From Betaproteobacteria bacterium (GTDB lineage Bacteria > Pseudomonadota > Gammaproteobacteria > Burkholderiales > CAIKXV01), in NCBI GenBank assembly GCA_947458265.1, contig CANGYF010000004.1, positions 62,001 to 126,000 on the forward strand: a stretch of DNA of 64,000 bases, given 5' to 3'. Below, one piece after another: positions 21,933-30,878 of this stretch (positions are counted from its first letter, which is position 1; each line of letters begins with the position of its first letter). A model generated the notes under the pieces. It saw nothing but the letters and a program-made list of their open reading frames with translations. It had not been told where the DNA came from and did no database searches. The position numbers and the translations under genes were made by a program.

Positions 21933-23675
21933 ATGGAACAGATGAAATCGGAAGTGCGCGACGGCATGCAGGTCGAGTGGAACGTGCCGATCACGATGGA
22001 CGATGGCGTGGTGCTGCGCGCGGACGTGTTCCGTCCGCTCGGCGGCGGCCAGCATCCGGTGATCCTGAGCAGCGGCCCCTACGCGAAGGGGCTCGAGTTC
22101 AAGGAAGGCTACCCGGCAAACTGGGCTCGGCTGGTGAAGTCCGCCCCGGAAGTACTCGAAGGTTCCAGCAACAAGTACCAGACCTGGGAGCTGGTCGATC
22201 CCGAGAAGTGGGTGCCGGACGGCTACGCCTGCGTGCGCGTGGACTCGCGCGGGGCAGGCTGCTCGCCCGGGGTGATCGACTGCTGGTCGGCGCTCGAAGC
22301 GCGCGACCTGGCGGGCTGCATCGAATGGGCGGGCGCGCAGGCCTGGAGCAACGGCAAGGTCGGCGTGAACGGCATCTCGTACTACGCGATGAACCAGTGG
22401 CAGGTCGCGGGGCTTCAGCCGAAGCACCTGGCCGCGCTTTGCCTGTGGGAGGGGTCCTCCGACTACTATCGCGAACTGTGCCGCCACGGCGGCATCCTGT
22501 GCGACTTCCTCGATGCCTGGTACCGGCGGCAGGTCACCTCGGTGCAGTACGGCGTCGGCGAGCGCGGCGCGAAGAGTGCCGTGACCGGCGATCCGGTGGC
22601 CGGCTCGATCACCCTGTCCGAGGCCGAACTCGCCGCCAACCGGGTCGACCTCGGCGGCGAGGCGCGCAACCGGACGCTGGTCGACGACTACTACCGCGCC
22701 CGCATGCCCGAGTTCGAGAAGATGGAAACGCCGATGCTCTCCTGCGGCAACTGGGGCGGCATGGGTCTGCACACGCGCGGCAACTTCGAGGGCTTCCTGC
22801 GTGCCGCCTCGCCGCAGAAATGGCTCGAGGTGCACGGTGATACCCATTTCACCCACTTCTACAGCAACTACGGCATCGCGTTGCAGAAGCGCTTCTTCGG
22901 CCACTTCCTGAAGGGCGAGGACACCGGCTGGGCGAAGCAGCCGAAGGTCTCGCTCAACGTACGCCACCCGGGCGAGCGGTTCGTGCTGCGCGGCGAGGAC
23001 GAATGGCCGCTTGCGCGCACGCAGTACACACGGTACTACCTCGATCCGCAGGGTATGGGCTTGTCGACCGACGTGCCGGCGCAGGCCAACAGGCTCGAAT
23101 ACGAGGCGATGGGCGACGGGCTCACCTTCCTGTCGCCGGCGATGACCGAGCCGCTGGAGATCACCGGACCGGTCGCCGCGCGGCTCTGGCTGTCTTCGAA
23201 GACCCGGGATGCCGACGTGTTCCTCGTGCTGCGGGTGTTCGACCCGGCCGGCCGGGAGGTCACCTTCATCGGATCGAACGACCCTCGCACGCCGGTCGGC
23301 CTGGGCTGGCTGCGCGCGTCGCAGCGCAAGGTCGACCCGGCGCTGAGCACGCCGTCGCGTCCATGGCATCCGCACGATGAGGCATGGCCGCTGCAGCCCG
23401 GGGTACCGGTGCCCCTGGACGTCGAGATCTGGCCGACCTGCATCGTGGTGCCGCCGGGCTATCGGTTCGGCCTGACGGTGCGTGGCCGCGACTACGAGTT
23501 CGACGGCACCGATTTCGGCGTCGCCAACGCAGCCTATCCGATGAAGGGGGTCGGCCCGTTCACCCATGACGACCCGGCCGACCGCCCGATGGAGGTGTTT
23601 GGCGGCGTCAACACGCTGCACTTCCCGATCGATGACGCCCCGTACCTGCTGCTGCCGGTGATCCCGTCACGCTGA
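21933..23675 (+). CDS. CocE/NonD family hydrolase
   Basis: An alpha/beta hydrolase with an X-Pro dipeptidyl-peptidase-type catalytic domain and a C-terminal jelly-roll (XPP_PepX C) domain, 580 residues. The nucleophile region is VNGISYYAMNQ, a variant of GxSYxG; the probable His is in EVHGDTHFTHFY; the segment usually holding the Asp reads CGNWGGMGLHTRGN. The PepX C-terminal domain begins near YYLDPQGMG and includes ITGPVAARLWLSSKTRDADVF. Substrates in the family are esters and amides; here it is unknown. The ATG at 21933 is preferred, with a TTG at 21924 and ATG at 21942 as alternatives. Confidence 0.88.
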   Translation: MEQMKSEVRDGMQVEWNVPITMDDGVVLRADVFRPLGGGQHPVILSSGPYAKGLEFKEGYPANWARLVKSAPEVLEGSSNKYQTWELVDPEKWVPDGYACVRVDSRGAGCSPGVIDCWSALEARDLAGCIEWAGAQAWSNGKVGVNGISYYAMNQWQVAGLQPKHLAALCLWEGSSDYYRELCRHGGILCDFLDAWYRRQVTSVQYGVGERGAKSAVTGDPVAGSITLSEAELAANRVDLGGEARNRTLVDDYYRARMPEFEKMETPMLSCGNWGGMGLHTRGNFEGFLRAASPQKWLEVHGDTHFTHFYSNYGIALQKRFFGHFLKGEDTGWAKQPKVSLNVRHPGERFVLRGEDEWPLARTQYTRYYLDPQGMGLSTDVPAQANRLEYEAMGDGLTFLSPAMTEPLEITGPVAARLWLSSKTRDADVFLVLRVFDPAGREVTFIGSNDPRTPVGLGWLRASQRKVDPALSTPSRPWHPHDEAWPLQPGVPVPLDVEIWPTCIVVPPGYRFGLTVRGRDYEFDGTDFGVANAAYPMKGVGPFTHDDPADRPMEVFGGVNTLHFPIDDAPYLLLPVIPSR

Positions 23676-23853
23676 CGGCTGCAGGCGGCCGGCAGATGGG
23701 TGTGACCGGGGCAGCAGAAAACCGGCCTGCAGGTGTTACCCTGAGGGTCGGATCTGCAACGTTTCCGTGCCATCGCGGCCAGGTCGGGCCACGAAGACCG
23801 GAACCCGCTGCCGCTGTCCACCAGAAGAATGCTGGCTGGACCTTCCTACGGAT

Positions 23854-23874
23854 CCCGGAGCAAGCCACTCCGGG
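23854..23874 (-). terminator. Hairpin just downstream of tRNA-Leu
   Basis: CCCGGAG (23854-23860) pairs with CTCCGGG (23868-23874) across a seven-base loop. It starts seven bases after the tRNA 3' end on the minus strand. No U-rich tail follows, so it may be a processing or factor-dependent termination signal. Confidence 0.4.
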
Positions 23875-23880
23875 AAACGA

Positions 23881-23967
23881 TGGTGCCGAGAAGAGGACTC
23901 GAACCTCCACAGTGTTGCCACCGCCAGGACCTGAACCTGGTGCGTCTACCAATTCCGCCATCTCGGC
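23881..23967 (-). tRNA. tRNA-Leu (anticodon CAG)
   Basis: An 87-base class II tRNA on the minus strand beginning GCCGAGA and ending with an encoded CCA. The anticodon stem is CCAGG/CCTGG with loop TTCAGGT, so the anticodon is CAG (bases 23931-23933), reading CUG. The T arm is GGAGGTTCGAGTCC and there is a long variable arm, as expected for leucine. It is divergent from rnr. No integrase or duplicated 3' end is nearby. Confidence 0.96.
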
Positions 23968-24008
23968 ATCGAGGCCGGGAATGTATTCAACCACGCAGGC
24001 TTTGTCAA

Positions 24009-26438
24009 TTGACCTCTCAATATCGTCGTCGTTCCGGACTCCGGACTTCGAATAAACCGGTCTTCACGACCATCGTCCCCGAGCGGGACAAGATCCTCGA
24101 AGCCCTGCGAGAAGCAGGCGTGCCGATGGAGCCCGAACGGCTGTCCGAGATCCTGGACGTCGCCCCGGAGTCCGCAGAAGGCTTCTCGCGCCGCCTCGCA
24201 GCCATGGAGCGCGAAGGCGAGGTGATCGCCAATCGGCGCGGCGCCCTCGGACTGCCGTCCAAGATGGACCTGATCCGCGGTCGGGTGCAGGGCCATCCCG
24301 ACGGCTTCGGTTTCCTGGTGCCGGACGATGCCACCGGCGACCTGTTCCTCGGCCCGGCCGAGATGCAGAAGGTGCTGCACGGCGACCGAGTGCTCGGCCG
24401 CGAGTGCGCGGCGCCGCGTCGCGGCAAGCGCGAGGCGGTAGTGGTCGAGGTGCTCGAGCGCGGCAACCAGCGCGTGGTCGGCCGACTCGAGGTCGAGCAT
24501 GGCGTGCGCTTCGTCGTCGCCGAAGACCGCCGGGTGAGCCAGGACATCCTGGTGTCTCCGGACGATTCATTCCCCGCGAAGTCCGGGCAGGTCGTGGTGG
24601 CCGAGATCATCGAGCAGCCGTCGCGCCACAGCCAGCCGATCGGGCGCATCGTCGAGGTGCTGGGCAACTATGCCGACCCGGGCATGGAGATCGAGATCGC
24701 GTTGCGCAAGCACGACCTGCCGCACGTGTTCAGCGCCGAGGTCGAGAAGCTGGCGGCGAAGTTCCCGAAAGAGCCGCGCAAGACAGACCTGCGCGGCCGG
24801 GTCGACCTGCGCGAACTGCCGCTGGTCACCATCGATGGCGAGACGGCGCGTGACTTCGACGACGCGGTGTACTGCGAGCCGGTGCCGCGGCCGGAACCGG
24901 GCAAGCCGGCGGCCAAGCGGGCGCGGCGGTCCATCGCGCAGACGGTCAGCGACATGGTGAAGGACGCCACTGGCTACGGCCAGGCACCGGCTGTGCCGGG
25001 CAGCGGCCCGAGCGGGCGCAAGGCAGTGCCGGACGCCGCATACAAGCTGTTCGTCGCGATCGCCGATGTCGGCCATTACGTGAAGCCGGGCGATGCACTG
25101 GACACCGAGGCGCTGGCGCGCGGCACTTCGGTGTACTTCCCGCGCCGGGTGATCCCGATGCTGCCGGAGGCGCTGTCCAACGGCCTGTGTTCCCTGAACC
25201 CGCAGGTCGACCGGCTGTGCATGGTGTGCGAGGTGGATGTCGGCGCCGACGGCAGCCTGCTTGCCTACCAGTTCTACAACGCGGTGATGAACTCGAAGGC
25301 ACGCCTGACCTACACCGAGGTGGCCGAGATCCTCGACGGCAGCCCGATGGCGCATGCGAAGAACTACCGCGACCTGGTGCCGCACCTCAAGGCGCTGGAG
25401 GCGGTGTTCCGGGTGCTCCTGAAGGCGCGCGCTCAGCGCGGCGCCATCGACTTCGAATCGTCCGAGACGAAGATGGAGTTCGACGACAACGGCAAGATCC
25501 GCCGGATCGTGCCGGTCGAGCGCAACGATGCACACCGGCTGATCGAAGAGTGCATGCTGGCGGCCAACGTCTGCGCGTCGCAGTTCCTGGCGAGCCACAG
25601 TCATCCGATGCTGTATCGGATCCACGCCGGCCCGAAGAAGGACCGTCTGGAGTCGCTGCGCGAGTTCCTGCGCGGGTTCGGCCTGTCGATCGGTGGCGGT
25701 GAATCGCCCCATGCGCGCGACTATGCGAAGGTGCTCGAGCAGATCCGCGACAGGCCTGACCGGCTGCTGCTGCAGACCGTGATGCTGCGCTCGCTGGCAC
25801 AGGCCGTGTACAGCCCGGACAACATCGGCCACTTCGGCCTGGCCTACGACGGGTACGGGCATTTCACCTCGCCCATCCGCCGCTATCCCGATCTCTCGGT
25901 GCACCGCGCGATCAAGGCGGTGCTGCTGAAGAAGACCTACAAGCCGACCGACATGGACTGGACGCAGCTTGGCCAGCACTGCTCGCAGGTCGAGCGACGC
26001 GCTGACGACGCATCGCGCGAAGTGGAGGCGTGGCTCAAGTGCTTCTACATGCTCGACCGTGTCGGCGAGAGCTTCAGCGGCACCATCAGCGGCGTCACAT
26101 CGTTCGGCGCGTTCGTCACGCTGGACGACCTGCATGTCGATGGCCTGGTGCACATCTCCGAACTTGGTACCGACTACTTCCACTTCGATGCGATCCGCCA
26201 CCAACTGCTGGGCGAGCGCACCGGCCAGCGCTATCGCATCGGCGACCGCATCGGCGTGCAGGTGGTGCGGGTGGACCTGTCCACGAGCAAGATCGACTTC
26301 GTGCTGGCCCCCGGCACCCAGTTGAAGGGCCCGCTCGCCACCAGTGGCGCCCGGGCGGGCAAGGACGTGAAGGAGGGCAGGGCTGCGGCCGCCCCGCCGT
26401 CCGATGCAGCGCCGAAGGGTGGGAAGAAGCGGCGATGA
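24009..26438 (+). CDS. rnr: Ribonuclease R
   Basis: Processive 3'-5' exoribonuclease of the RNB family. After an N-terminal helical region ([14 protein letters not shown] and [21 protein letters not shown]), cold-shock domains include [16 protein letters not shown]. The RNB core has [47 protein letters not shown] and [19 protein letters not shown]-terminal S1 domain and a basic tail (GGKKRR) follow. About 54 residues (24876-25037) are inserted in the core between VYCEP and [10 protein letters not shown]. The start is uncertain: homology begins before the ATG at 24126, so the TTG at 24009 (809 residues) is taken. rnr-rlmB is a conserved pair. Confidence 0.92.
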   Translation: MTSQYRRRSGLRTSNKPVFTTIVPERDKILEALREAGVPMEPERLSEILDVAPESAEGFSRRLAAMEREGEVIANRRGALGLPSKMDLIRGRVQGHPDGFGFLVPDDATGDLFLGPAEMQKVLHGDRVLGRECAAPRRGKREAVVVEVLERGNQRVVGRLEVEHGVRFVVAEDRRVSQDILVSPDDSFPAKSGQVVVAEIIEQPSRHSQPIGRIVEVLGNYADPGMEIEIALRKHDLPHVFSAEVEKLAAKFPKEPRKTDLRGRVDLRELPLVTIDGETARDFDDAVYCEPVPRPEPGKPAAKRARRSIAQTVSDMVKDATGYGQAPAVPGSGPSGRKAVPDAAYKLFVAIADVGHYVKPGDALDTEALARGTSVYFPRRVIPMLPEALSNGLCSLNPQVDRLCMVCEVDVGADGSLLAYQFYNAVMNSKARLTYTEVAEILDGSPMAHAKNYRDLVPHLKALEAVFRVLLKARAQRGAIDFESSETKMEFDDNGKIRRIVPVERNDAHRLIEECMLAANVCASQFLASHSHPMLYRIHAGPKKDRLESLREFLRGFGLSIGGGESPHARDYAKVLEQIRDRPDRLLLQTVMLRSLAQAVYSPDNIGHFGLAYDGYGHFTSPIRRYPDLSVHRAIKAVLLKKTYKPTDMDWTQLGQHCSQVERRADDASREVEAWLKCFYMLDRVGESFSGTISGVTSFGAFVTLDDLHVDGLVHISELGTDYFHFDAIRHQLLGERTGQRYRIGDRIGVQVVRVDLSTSKIDFVLAPGTQLKGPLATSGARAGKDVKEGRAAAAPPSDAAPKGGKKRR

Positions 26439-27202
26439 GTGCGCCGTTGCGAACGCTTTTCGGGTTGCATGCGGTCACCGCCCGGTTGCGCGCTGCGCCG
26501 CAGTCGATCCGCGAGCTCTATGTCGATGCGAAGCGGGCGGACGCCCGCACCCGTGACCTGCTGGCACTCGCGGCAGACAAGTCCGTCCGTGCGATGGCGG
26601 TCGATGCGGACCGCCTCGATGCGCTGGCCGGCGGCTCGGCCCGCCACCAGGGCGTGGTCGCGCGGATCGACGGCGACAGCCGGCGCAGCGTGCACTTCGA
26701 CGACATGGTTGAGGACCTGCCGGAGAATCCACTGCTGATCGTGCTCGACGGCGTTCAGGATCCGCACAACCTCGGGGCCATCCTGCGCGTGGCCGATGCG
26801 ATGGGTGTCGATGCAGTGATCGCGCCCAAGGATCGTGCGGTGGGCATCACGGCGACGGTGGAGAAGGTGGCCTCGGGCGCGGCCGAGACGGTGCAGTACG
26901 TCACCGTGACCAACCTCGCGCGCTCCATCGATACGCTGAAGGCACGCGGAATCTGGTGCATCGGCGCCGACGAATCCGGCAAGGGCGACCTGTTCGGCGC
27001 CAAGCTGACCGGGCCGCTGGCCTGGGTGATGGGTGCGGAGGGCGAAGGCCTGCGCCGCCTCACTCGCGAGCGCTGCGACGAACTGGTACGCATCCCGATG
27101 TTCGGGGTGGTGGAAAGCGTGAACGTATCGGTGGCCGCAGGCATCTGCCTGTTCGAGAGCCGACGTCAGCGCACTGGTGGGGGGGCTGGGGTCAGACCTT
27201 GA
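26435..27202 (+). CDS. rlmB: 23S rRNA (guanosine-2'-O)-methyltransferase RlmB
   Basis: SPOUT/TrmH-family methyltransferase acting on G2251 of 23S rRNA, 255 residues. The N-terminal substrate-binding domain begins [13 protein letters not shown]. The catalytic domain contains [39 protein letters not shown] and [16 protein letters not shown], the knot motifs of the family. It overlaps rnr by four bases. Its last residues (GGGAGVRP) are encoded by a GGGGTCAGAC repeat, so the C-terminus has probably been altered by that element. Confidence 0.95.
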   Translation: MSAPLRTLFGLHAVTARLRAAPQSIRELYVDAKRADARTRDLLALAADKSVRAMAVDADRLDALAGGSARHQGVVARIDGDSRRSVHFDDMVEDLPENPLLIVLDGVQDPHNLGAILRVADAMGVDAVIAPKDRAVGITATVEKVASGAAETVQYVTVTNLARSIDTLKARGIWCIGADESGKGDLFGAKLTGPLAWVMGAEGEGLRRLTRERCDELVRIPMFGVVESVNVSVAAGICLFESRRQRTGGGAGVRP

Positions 27203-27246
27203 GTGTTGCATCGATTGCAAACGGGGAGATGGCGAATCTGACCCCA
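27187..27246. repeat. Inverted TGGGGTCAGA / TCTGACCCCA repeat pair
   Basis: A perfect ten-base inverted repeat (27187-27196 and 27237-27246) bounds a 40-base spacer and includes the rlmB stop codon. The same core appears at 53.38 kb. The GGGGTCAGACCCC type of interspersed palindrome is widespread in proteobacterial genomes. Confidence 0.75.
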
Positions 27247-27274
27247 TGGACTACGAACCTGGAGGATGGGCAGC

Positions 27275-27997
27275 ATGGCGGGATGGGATGCGTTCCTGAC
27301 GGAACAGGATAAGCAGCATCTTGCGATATGGGGAAAGAAGGCGAACGACGGCTTCGGCGAGCGGCCCGTGCTGCTGGTGGTCGACGTGTTCCATGCCGCC
27401 CTGGGACACGAGCGCAAGCCGATCCTGGAATCGATCAGGGACTGGCCGATGAGCTGCGGCCTGGAGGGCTGGGAGGCGGTCGACCGCATGGTCGGCCTGA
27501 TCGCCGCCGCCCGTGCCAACGGCGTGCCGGTGATCCATGCGCGCGCGCTGGCGGGCTTCCCGAGCGACTGGTTCCGTCGGGGCGACAAGGGCGATCGGCG
27601 CAATCGTGCGATCGAACACCTGCCGCCGGAGATCCGGGCCCTGGCCAACGAGTTCGTGCCGCAGGTGGCACCGCTGCCTGGCGAACTGGTCATCGAGAAG
27701 GTCTGCGCGAGCGTCTTCGCAGGCACGCCGCTGCTGCACCACCTGCGCGCGATCGGTGCCGATACGGTGATCGTCTGTGGCGAGTCGACCAGTGGCTGCG
27801 TGCGCGCGGCGGTGGTCGACGCGGTTACCTACCGCTATCGTGTTGGCGTGGTAGGCGAGTGCTGCTTCGACCGTACCCAGGCATCGCACTGGATGAACCT
27901 GTTCGACATGCACCAGAAGTACGCCGACGTCATCGACGTGGCGGCAGCGGTGGAGTACTTCGTGGCAACTGAGCTCAGGCCTGACCCCCACGCCTGA
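27275..27997 (+). CDS. Isochorismatase-family cysteine hydrolase
   Basis: A 240-residue member of the cysteine-hydrolase superfamily that includes N-carbamoylsarcosine amidase and nicotinamidase. The catalytic triad can be placed: Asp in LLVVDVFHA, Lys in LVIEKVCASVF, and Cys in CGESTSGCVRAAVVDA, with the expected cis-peptide region before it. N-carbamoylsarcosine amidase-like enzymes carry the same TSGCVRA motif, but the substrate is not certain. GGAGG at 27261-27265 is nine bases before the ATG at 27275; the ATG at 27266 is too close to it. Confidence 0.85.
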   Translation: MAGWDAFLTEQDKQHLAIWGKKANDGFGERPVLLVVDVFHAALGHERKPILESIRDWPMSCGLEGWEAVDRMVGLIAAARANGVPVIHARALAGFPSDWFRRGDKGDRRNRAIEHLPPEIRALANEFVPQVAPLPGELVIEKVCASVFAGTPLLHHLRAIGADTVIVCGESTSGCVRAAVVDAVTYRYRVGVVGECCFDRTQASHWMNLFDMHQKYADVIDVAAAVEYFVATELRPDPHA

Positions 27998-28008
27998 TGC
28001 TGTGGGGG
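27985..28008. terminator. Hairpin between convergent genes
   Basis: CCCCCAC (27985-27991) pairs with GTGGGGG (28002-28008) over a ten-base loop that includes the hydrolase stop codon. It lies exactly where the hydrolase and the minus-strand signalling operon converge. There is no U tract, so it may act in both directions with Rho or as a transcript-end protector. Confidence 0.45.
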
Positions 28009-28009
28009 A

Positions 28010-28594
28010 CTAGAAGAGCTCCAGCTCCCCTGCATTGGCATCCTCGACGACGTCCGGTACATCGATGGAGAAGTCGAGCGGCTGTGCGGGATCCGAGCAG
28101 ACGCAGTAGCTGACCTCGATCAAGGGCGAGGGATCGTCAGCGGACGACACGATGAACGAGCGTGCGTGGTCCGGATGCATCTCGGGTATCTGCACTCGAC
28201 ATCTCGCGTCAAGGAAGAACGGTGTCGACATGCCAGTGTGCTTGAACAGCGGCGTCAGTGCGCCCTTCACCGTGCCGCAGGCCCGGTTTATGAACTCGGC
28301 TCCCCCCTCGGCCATGACTTCCGGGTCGAGGACCTGTTCCGGGAAGTGGAACCTCCGGCGAAACAACTGTACCGAGGTCTTGGCGTCGATGAAAGTGACG
28401 AAGACGACGATCCGGAAGTCGAAGGCGGCGATGCTGCAGGTGACCGACTGGAACTGGCCGGACGGGATCTGAGTGCCCTGGCCGCCCTCGAGCGGCGCCA
28501 CTACGCATCGTTCCTCGTCGGGGAAGGAGCAGAGGTCGACAAGCGCCGCGCTGAGGATGCGATCGAGGCATTCCGTCGTACGGTTGTTGATCAT
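28010..28594 (-). CDS. CheX-like protein with C-terminal GELELF tail
   Basis: A 194-residue protein that fits the CheX/CheC phosphatase fold. It carries ExxN (Glu100, Asn103 in [10 protein letters not shown]) followed 22 residues later by Pro125, close to the ExxN-x22-P signature of CheY-phosphate phosphatases. The final residues are acidic and end [11 protein letters not shown]. The same GELELF terminus is found on the CheX-domain protein encoded at 29873. It is the last gene of the operon and overlaps the MCP-like gene by four bases. No signal peptide or membrane segment is visible. A role in switching off the CheY-like regulator is inferred. Confidence 0.68.
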   Translation of the reverse strand: MINNRTTECLDRILSAALVDLCSFPDEERCVVAPLEGGQGTQIPSGQFQSVTCSIAAFDFRIVVFVTFIDAKTSVQLFRRRFHFPEQVLDPEVMAEGGAEFINRACGTVKGALTPLFKHTGMSTPFFLDARCRVQIPEMHPDHARSFIVSSADDPSPLIEVSYCVCSDPAQPLDFSIDVPDVVEDANAGELELF

Positions 28595-29367
28595 CCGTGC
28601 GACTCGATCTGTGACATGGAGGTGCGCAACCGCTCGCTGCTCGCGCCGAGGCCGTGCACGGCGGTGCGGATCATGTTGCCGCTTGCCTGGAGGTCCTGAA
28701 ACGTGGTCGTGGTGAGCAGGTCGTTCTTGTCGAGAACCCTCTGATACTCCTTCGCGAGTTTCTCGGACTGCGACGCAAGAAGGCGGACGCCGTCGGCGAC
28801 GACCGCAAAACCGCGGCCCGCTTCGCCCACGCGCGCAGCCTCGATCGACGCGTTCAGTGCCAGCAGACCGATCTGCTTGACCACCCGCGCAAACTGCTCG
28901 TTGTGGCGCCTCACTTCAAGGTTGTTCGCCAGGATCGACTGCAACTCGTCGTGCCACCTCGAGATGGTCTGCAGTAGCCCCTGCAGCGCGCCGGCGTCGC
29001 TACTCAGCAAGGCGTGGTCTTCGTTGAACTGCCTGCAGGCCAGCGCCAGGTTGCGCGCAGCGGTTTCCCGCAAGGCCGCGAATTCGGCATCGCGTGATGC
29101 AACGACCCGGGCCTCCATCTCGGCGAGGGCCTCGTGGTGTGCCTGCGCCTGTGCCTCCAGGCTCGACGAAAGGCGTGCGATCTCGTCGCGGAGCTCTGCC
29201 TCGGCGGCATCGACGACATCCTGCGGCATGCGGGCGGAGAGCTCTGCCACCTGTGCGTCGCGCAGGGCGATTTCCTTGACCAGCCCTCGGCGTGCCCGCA
29301 AGTGCAGGTAGTGGAGGACCACAAGGGCGAGAATCGCGCTGGCGCATGATCCGATAAGCAAGTACAT
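28591..29367 (-). CDS. Minimal membrane-anchored MCP-like signalling protein
   Basis: A 258-residue protein with a transmembrane helix at its extreme N-terminus ([21 protein letters not shown]), no periplasmic sensor, a long Ala/Glu-rich coiled coil (about 25-110) and the conserved tip of the methyl-accepting chemotaxis domain ([31 protein letters not shown] in outline, about residues 172-202). GGAGA six bases before the ATG at 29367 supports this start; an ATG at 29406 would add 13 residues and lacks such a site. Without a sensor domain it may act as a cytosolic-facing scaffold for the adjacent kinase. Confidence 0.8.
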   Translation of the reverse strand: MYLLIGSCASAILALVVLHYLHLRARRGLVKEIALRDAQVAELSARMPQDVVDAAEAELRDEIARLSSSLEAQAQAHHEALAEMEARVVASRDAEFAALRETAARNLALACRQFNEDHALLSSDAGALQGLLQTISRWHDELQSILANNLEVRRHNEQFARVVKQIGLLALNASIEAARVGEAGRGFAVVADGVRLLASQSEKLAKEYQRVLDKNDLLTTTTFQDLQASGNMIRTAVHGLGASSERLRTSMSQIESHG

Positions 29368-29470
29368 CCCATTCTCCGATGTTGCCAGGGTTCCTGCGAC
29401 CGACATCTGCCGTGCGGGCCGCCGGGAAGGCGGCCGGAGCCGCTCCCCCCGCAGGCATGCCGACCGCGAA

Positions 29471-29836
29471 CTAGGCGGCCAGCTTCTTGAGCGATGCGAG
29501 CACCGCCGGACCGTTGAACGGCTTGACGATCCAGCCCTTGATGCCAGCAGCCTTGCCCCGCTCCTTCATCGCCGGGCTGTTCTCCGTCGTCAGCATGACG
29601 ATGTTGGTCGTCGTGTTCTTCAGCTCGCTACGGATCTTCTCGGCCATGGTGAGGCCGTCCATGTTCGGCATGTTGACGTCACTGACCACCAGCTTGATGC
29701 CAGGGTCTGCCTTGAGCTTCTCCAGCCCATCCTTGCCGTCGACAGCAGAGGAGACCGTCAGTCCGTTGGCGGTGAGGAAGTCGCAGAGTTCGTTGCGTAC
29801 CGTGCCGGAATCATCGACGACGAGTATCTGTGCCAT
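29471..29836 (-). CDS. CheY-like single-domain response regulator
   Basis: A 121-residue stand-alone receiver domain with every catalytic position present: Asp8-Asp9 (VVDDS), phospho-acceptor Asp53 ([12 protein letters not shown]), Thr83-Thr84 (VMLTTEN) and Lys105 (WIVKPF). No output domain follows. In its operon it is the only complete receiver and so the probable phosphate acceptor of the CheA-like kinase at 30.9 kb and the substrate of the two CheX-like proteins on either side. Confidence 0.93.
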   Translation of the reverse strand: MAQILVVDDSGTVRNELCDFLTANGLTVSSAVDGKDGLEKLKADPGIKLVVSDVNMPNMDGLTMAEKIRSELKNTTTNIVMLTTENSPAMKERGKAAGIKGWIVKPFNGPAVLASLKKLAA

Positions 29837-29872
29837 TGCATTGCCCCTTTTCTGGGTTGTTGATGGTTGGGT

Positions 29873-30847
29873 TCAGAACAGTTCCAGCTCGCCGGACTCG
29901 AACATCGATTCGACCGCGGGCGACTCGACCATGTCTTCGGGGGACCAGTTCAGGTTGAAGACGAAGCGCTGGTAGACGTAGACCGGCTCCGCGTCGGGGT
30001 TCTTGCGGTCGCGGAACTGGTACTTCAGGCAGAGCTGCGGGTCCTCGGAGCCGAACGAGATGAAGCGGCGCTGGTGGTTGATGATGATCGGCACCTGAAC
30101 GGACGACGCGACGTTCGTTCCGCCCGTGTGGTTGGCGTAGCGGCTCTTGAAGCCGCCCCAGATCATGTTCGTCGCCTCGCCGAGGATGCTGTTGAGGTCG
30201 CGGAAGGTCAGGGCCTCCCCAGGGGCACGATCCCCCATGGCAAGCCCCAGGAAGTCCGATTCCCCAGTCTGGAGCATCATGTAGCCGCGGCACCAGTTCG
30301 TCTCGATGCCGATCAGCGTGAACACCTCACCGAAGATGATCCGGTCCTTGACGAGGTAGGGCGTCTCCATCACCAGGTCGCAGTGGGGGAGCAGGGCGCC
30401 GAGCGAGGCCTGCGTGATCTCGGCGATGCCGCGTACCAGGGCCGTCGGATAGACGCGGTTGAAGATCGACGAGTCCAGGCTCGCGCGCAGGGTCGACAGG
30501 TCGGCTGCCGTGTAGGCGCACCGGAACATCGCGGCGTCCTTTTCGGGTATCCCTGCGTTGCCCGACTGGCGGTCCCGGCGCAGGAAGATCGGAAGCTCCG
30601 GCCTGAGATCGTTGATGGATCGTGCCAGTGCCAGGCCCGCCATCGGGCCCCCGTAGTTCTCGTACAGCATGATGCCGCCGAGGTCGATGTTGGAGCCGAG
30701 GATCGAGAGCACGTTGGCTGCTCCCCCCTCCTGGGGGCGGATCGCGATCAGGGCGCTGTCTTCGCACAGCGCCTTGATCGTCTCGGAATCCTTCGCGAGG
30801 CTGTCTAGGACGAGGATCTTGCTGAACACGGTTGAAGTCGAGGACAT
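29873..30847 (-). CDS. Degenerate receiver plus CheX domain, C-terminal GELELF tail
   Basis: A 324-residue two-domain protein. Residues 8-120 look like a receiver (ILVLDS, MAGLALARSI) but the acidic pair and the phospho-acceptor are replaced (LYENYGGPMAG), so it is probably not phosphorylated. Residues 130-310 resemble CheX, with a good phosphatase signature Ser220-xxx-Glu224-xx-Asn227 (SILGEATN) and Pro253 at nearly the expected distance. The protein ends ESMFESGELELF, sharing its last six residues with the 194-residue CheX-like protein. GGAG nine bases upstream supports the ATG at 30847 over a longer open frame. Confidence 0.7.
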   Translation of the reverse strand: MSSTSTVFSKILVLDSLAKDSETIKALCEDSALIAIRPQEGGAANVLSILGSNIDLGGIMLYENYGGPMAGLALARSINDLRPELPIFLRRDRQSGNAGIPEKDAAMFRCAYTAADLSTLRASLDSSIFNRVYPTALVRGIAEITQASLGALLPHCDLVMETPYLVKDRIIFGEVFTLIGIETNWCRGYMMLQTGESDFLGLAMGDRAPGEALTFRDLNSILGEATNMIWGGFKSRYANHTGGTNVASSVQVPIIINHQRRFISFGSEDPQLCLKYQFRDRKNPDAEPVYVYQRFVFNLNWSPEDMVESPAVESMFESGELELF

Positions 30848-30878
30848 CTGGGTGTGCTCCGGAAGTGGGTGTCGGTTC

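Noticed and set aside
23676-24008. Prophage or island attachment at tRNA-Leu
   Set aside because: No integrase and no repeated tRNA 3' end are seen; housekeeping genes follow directly.
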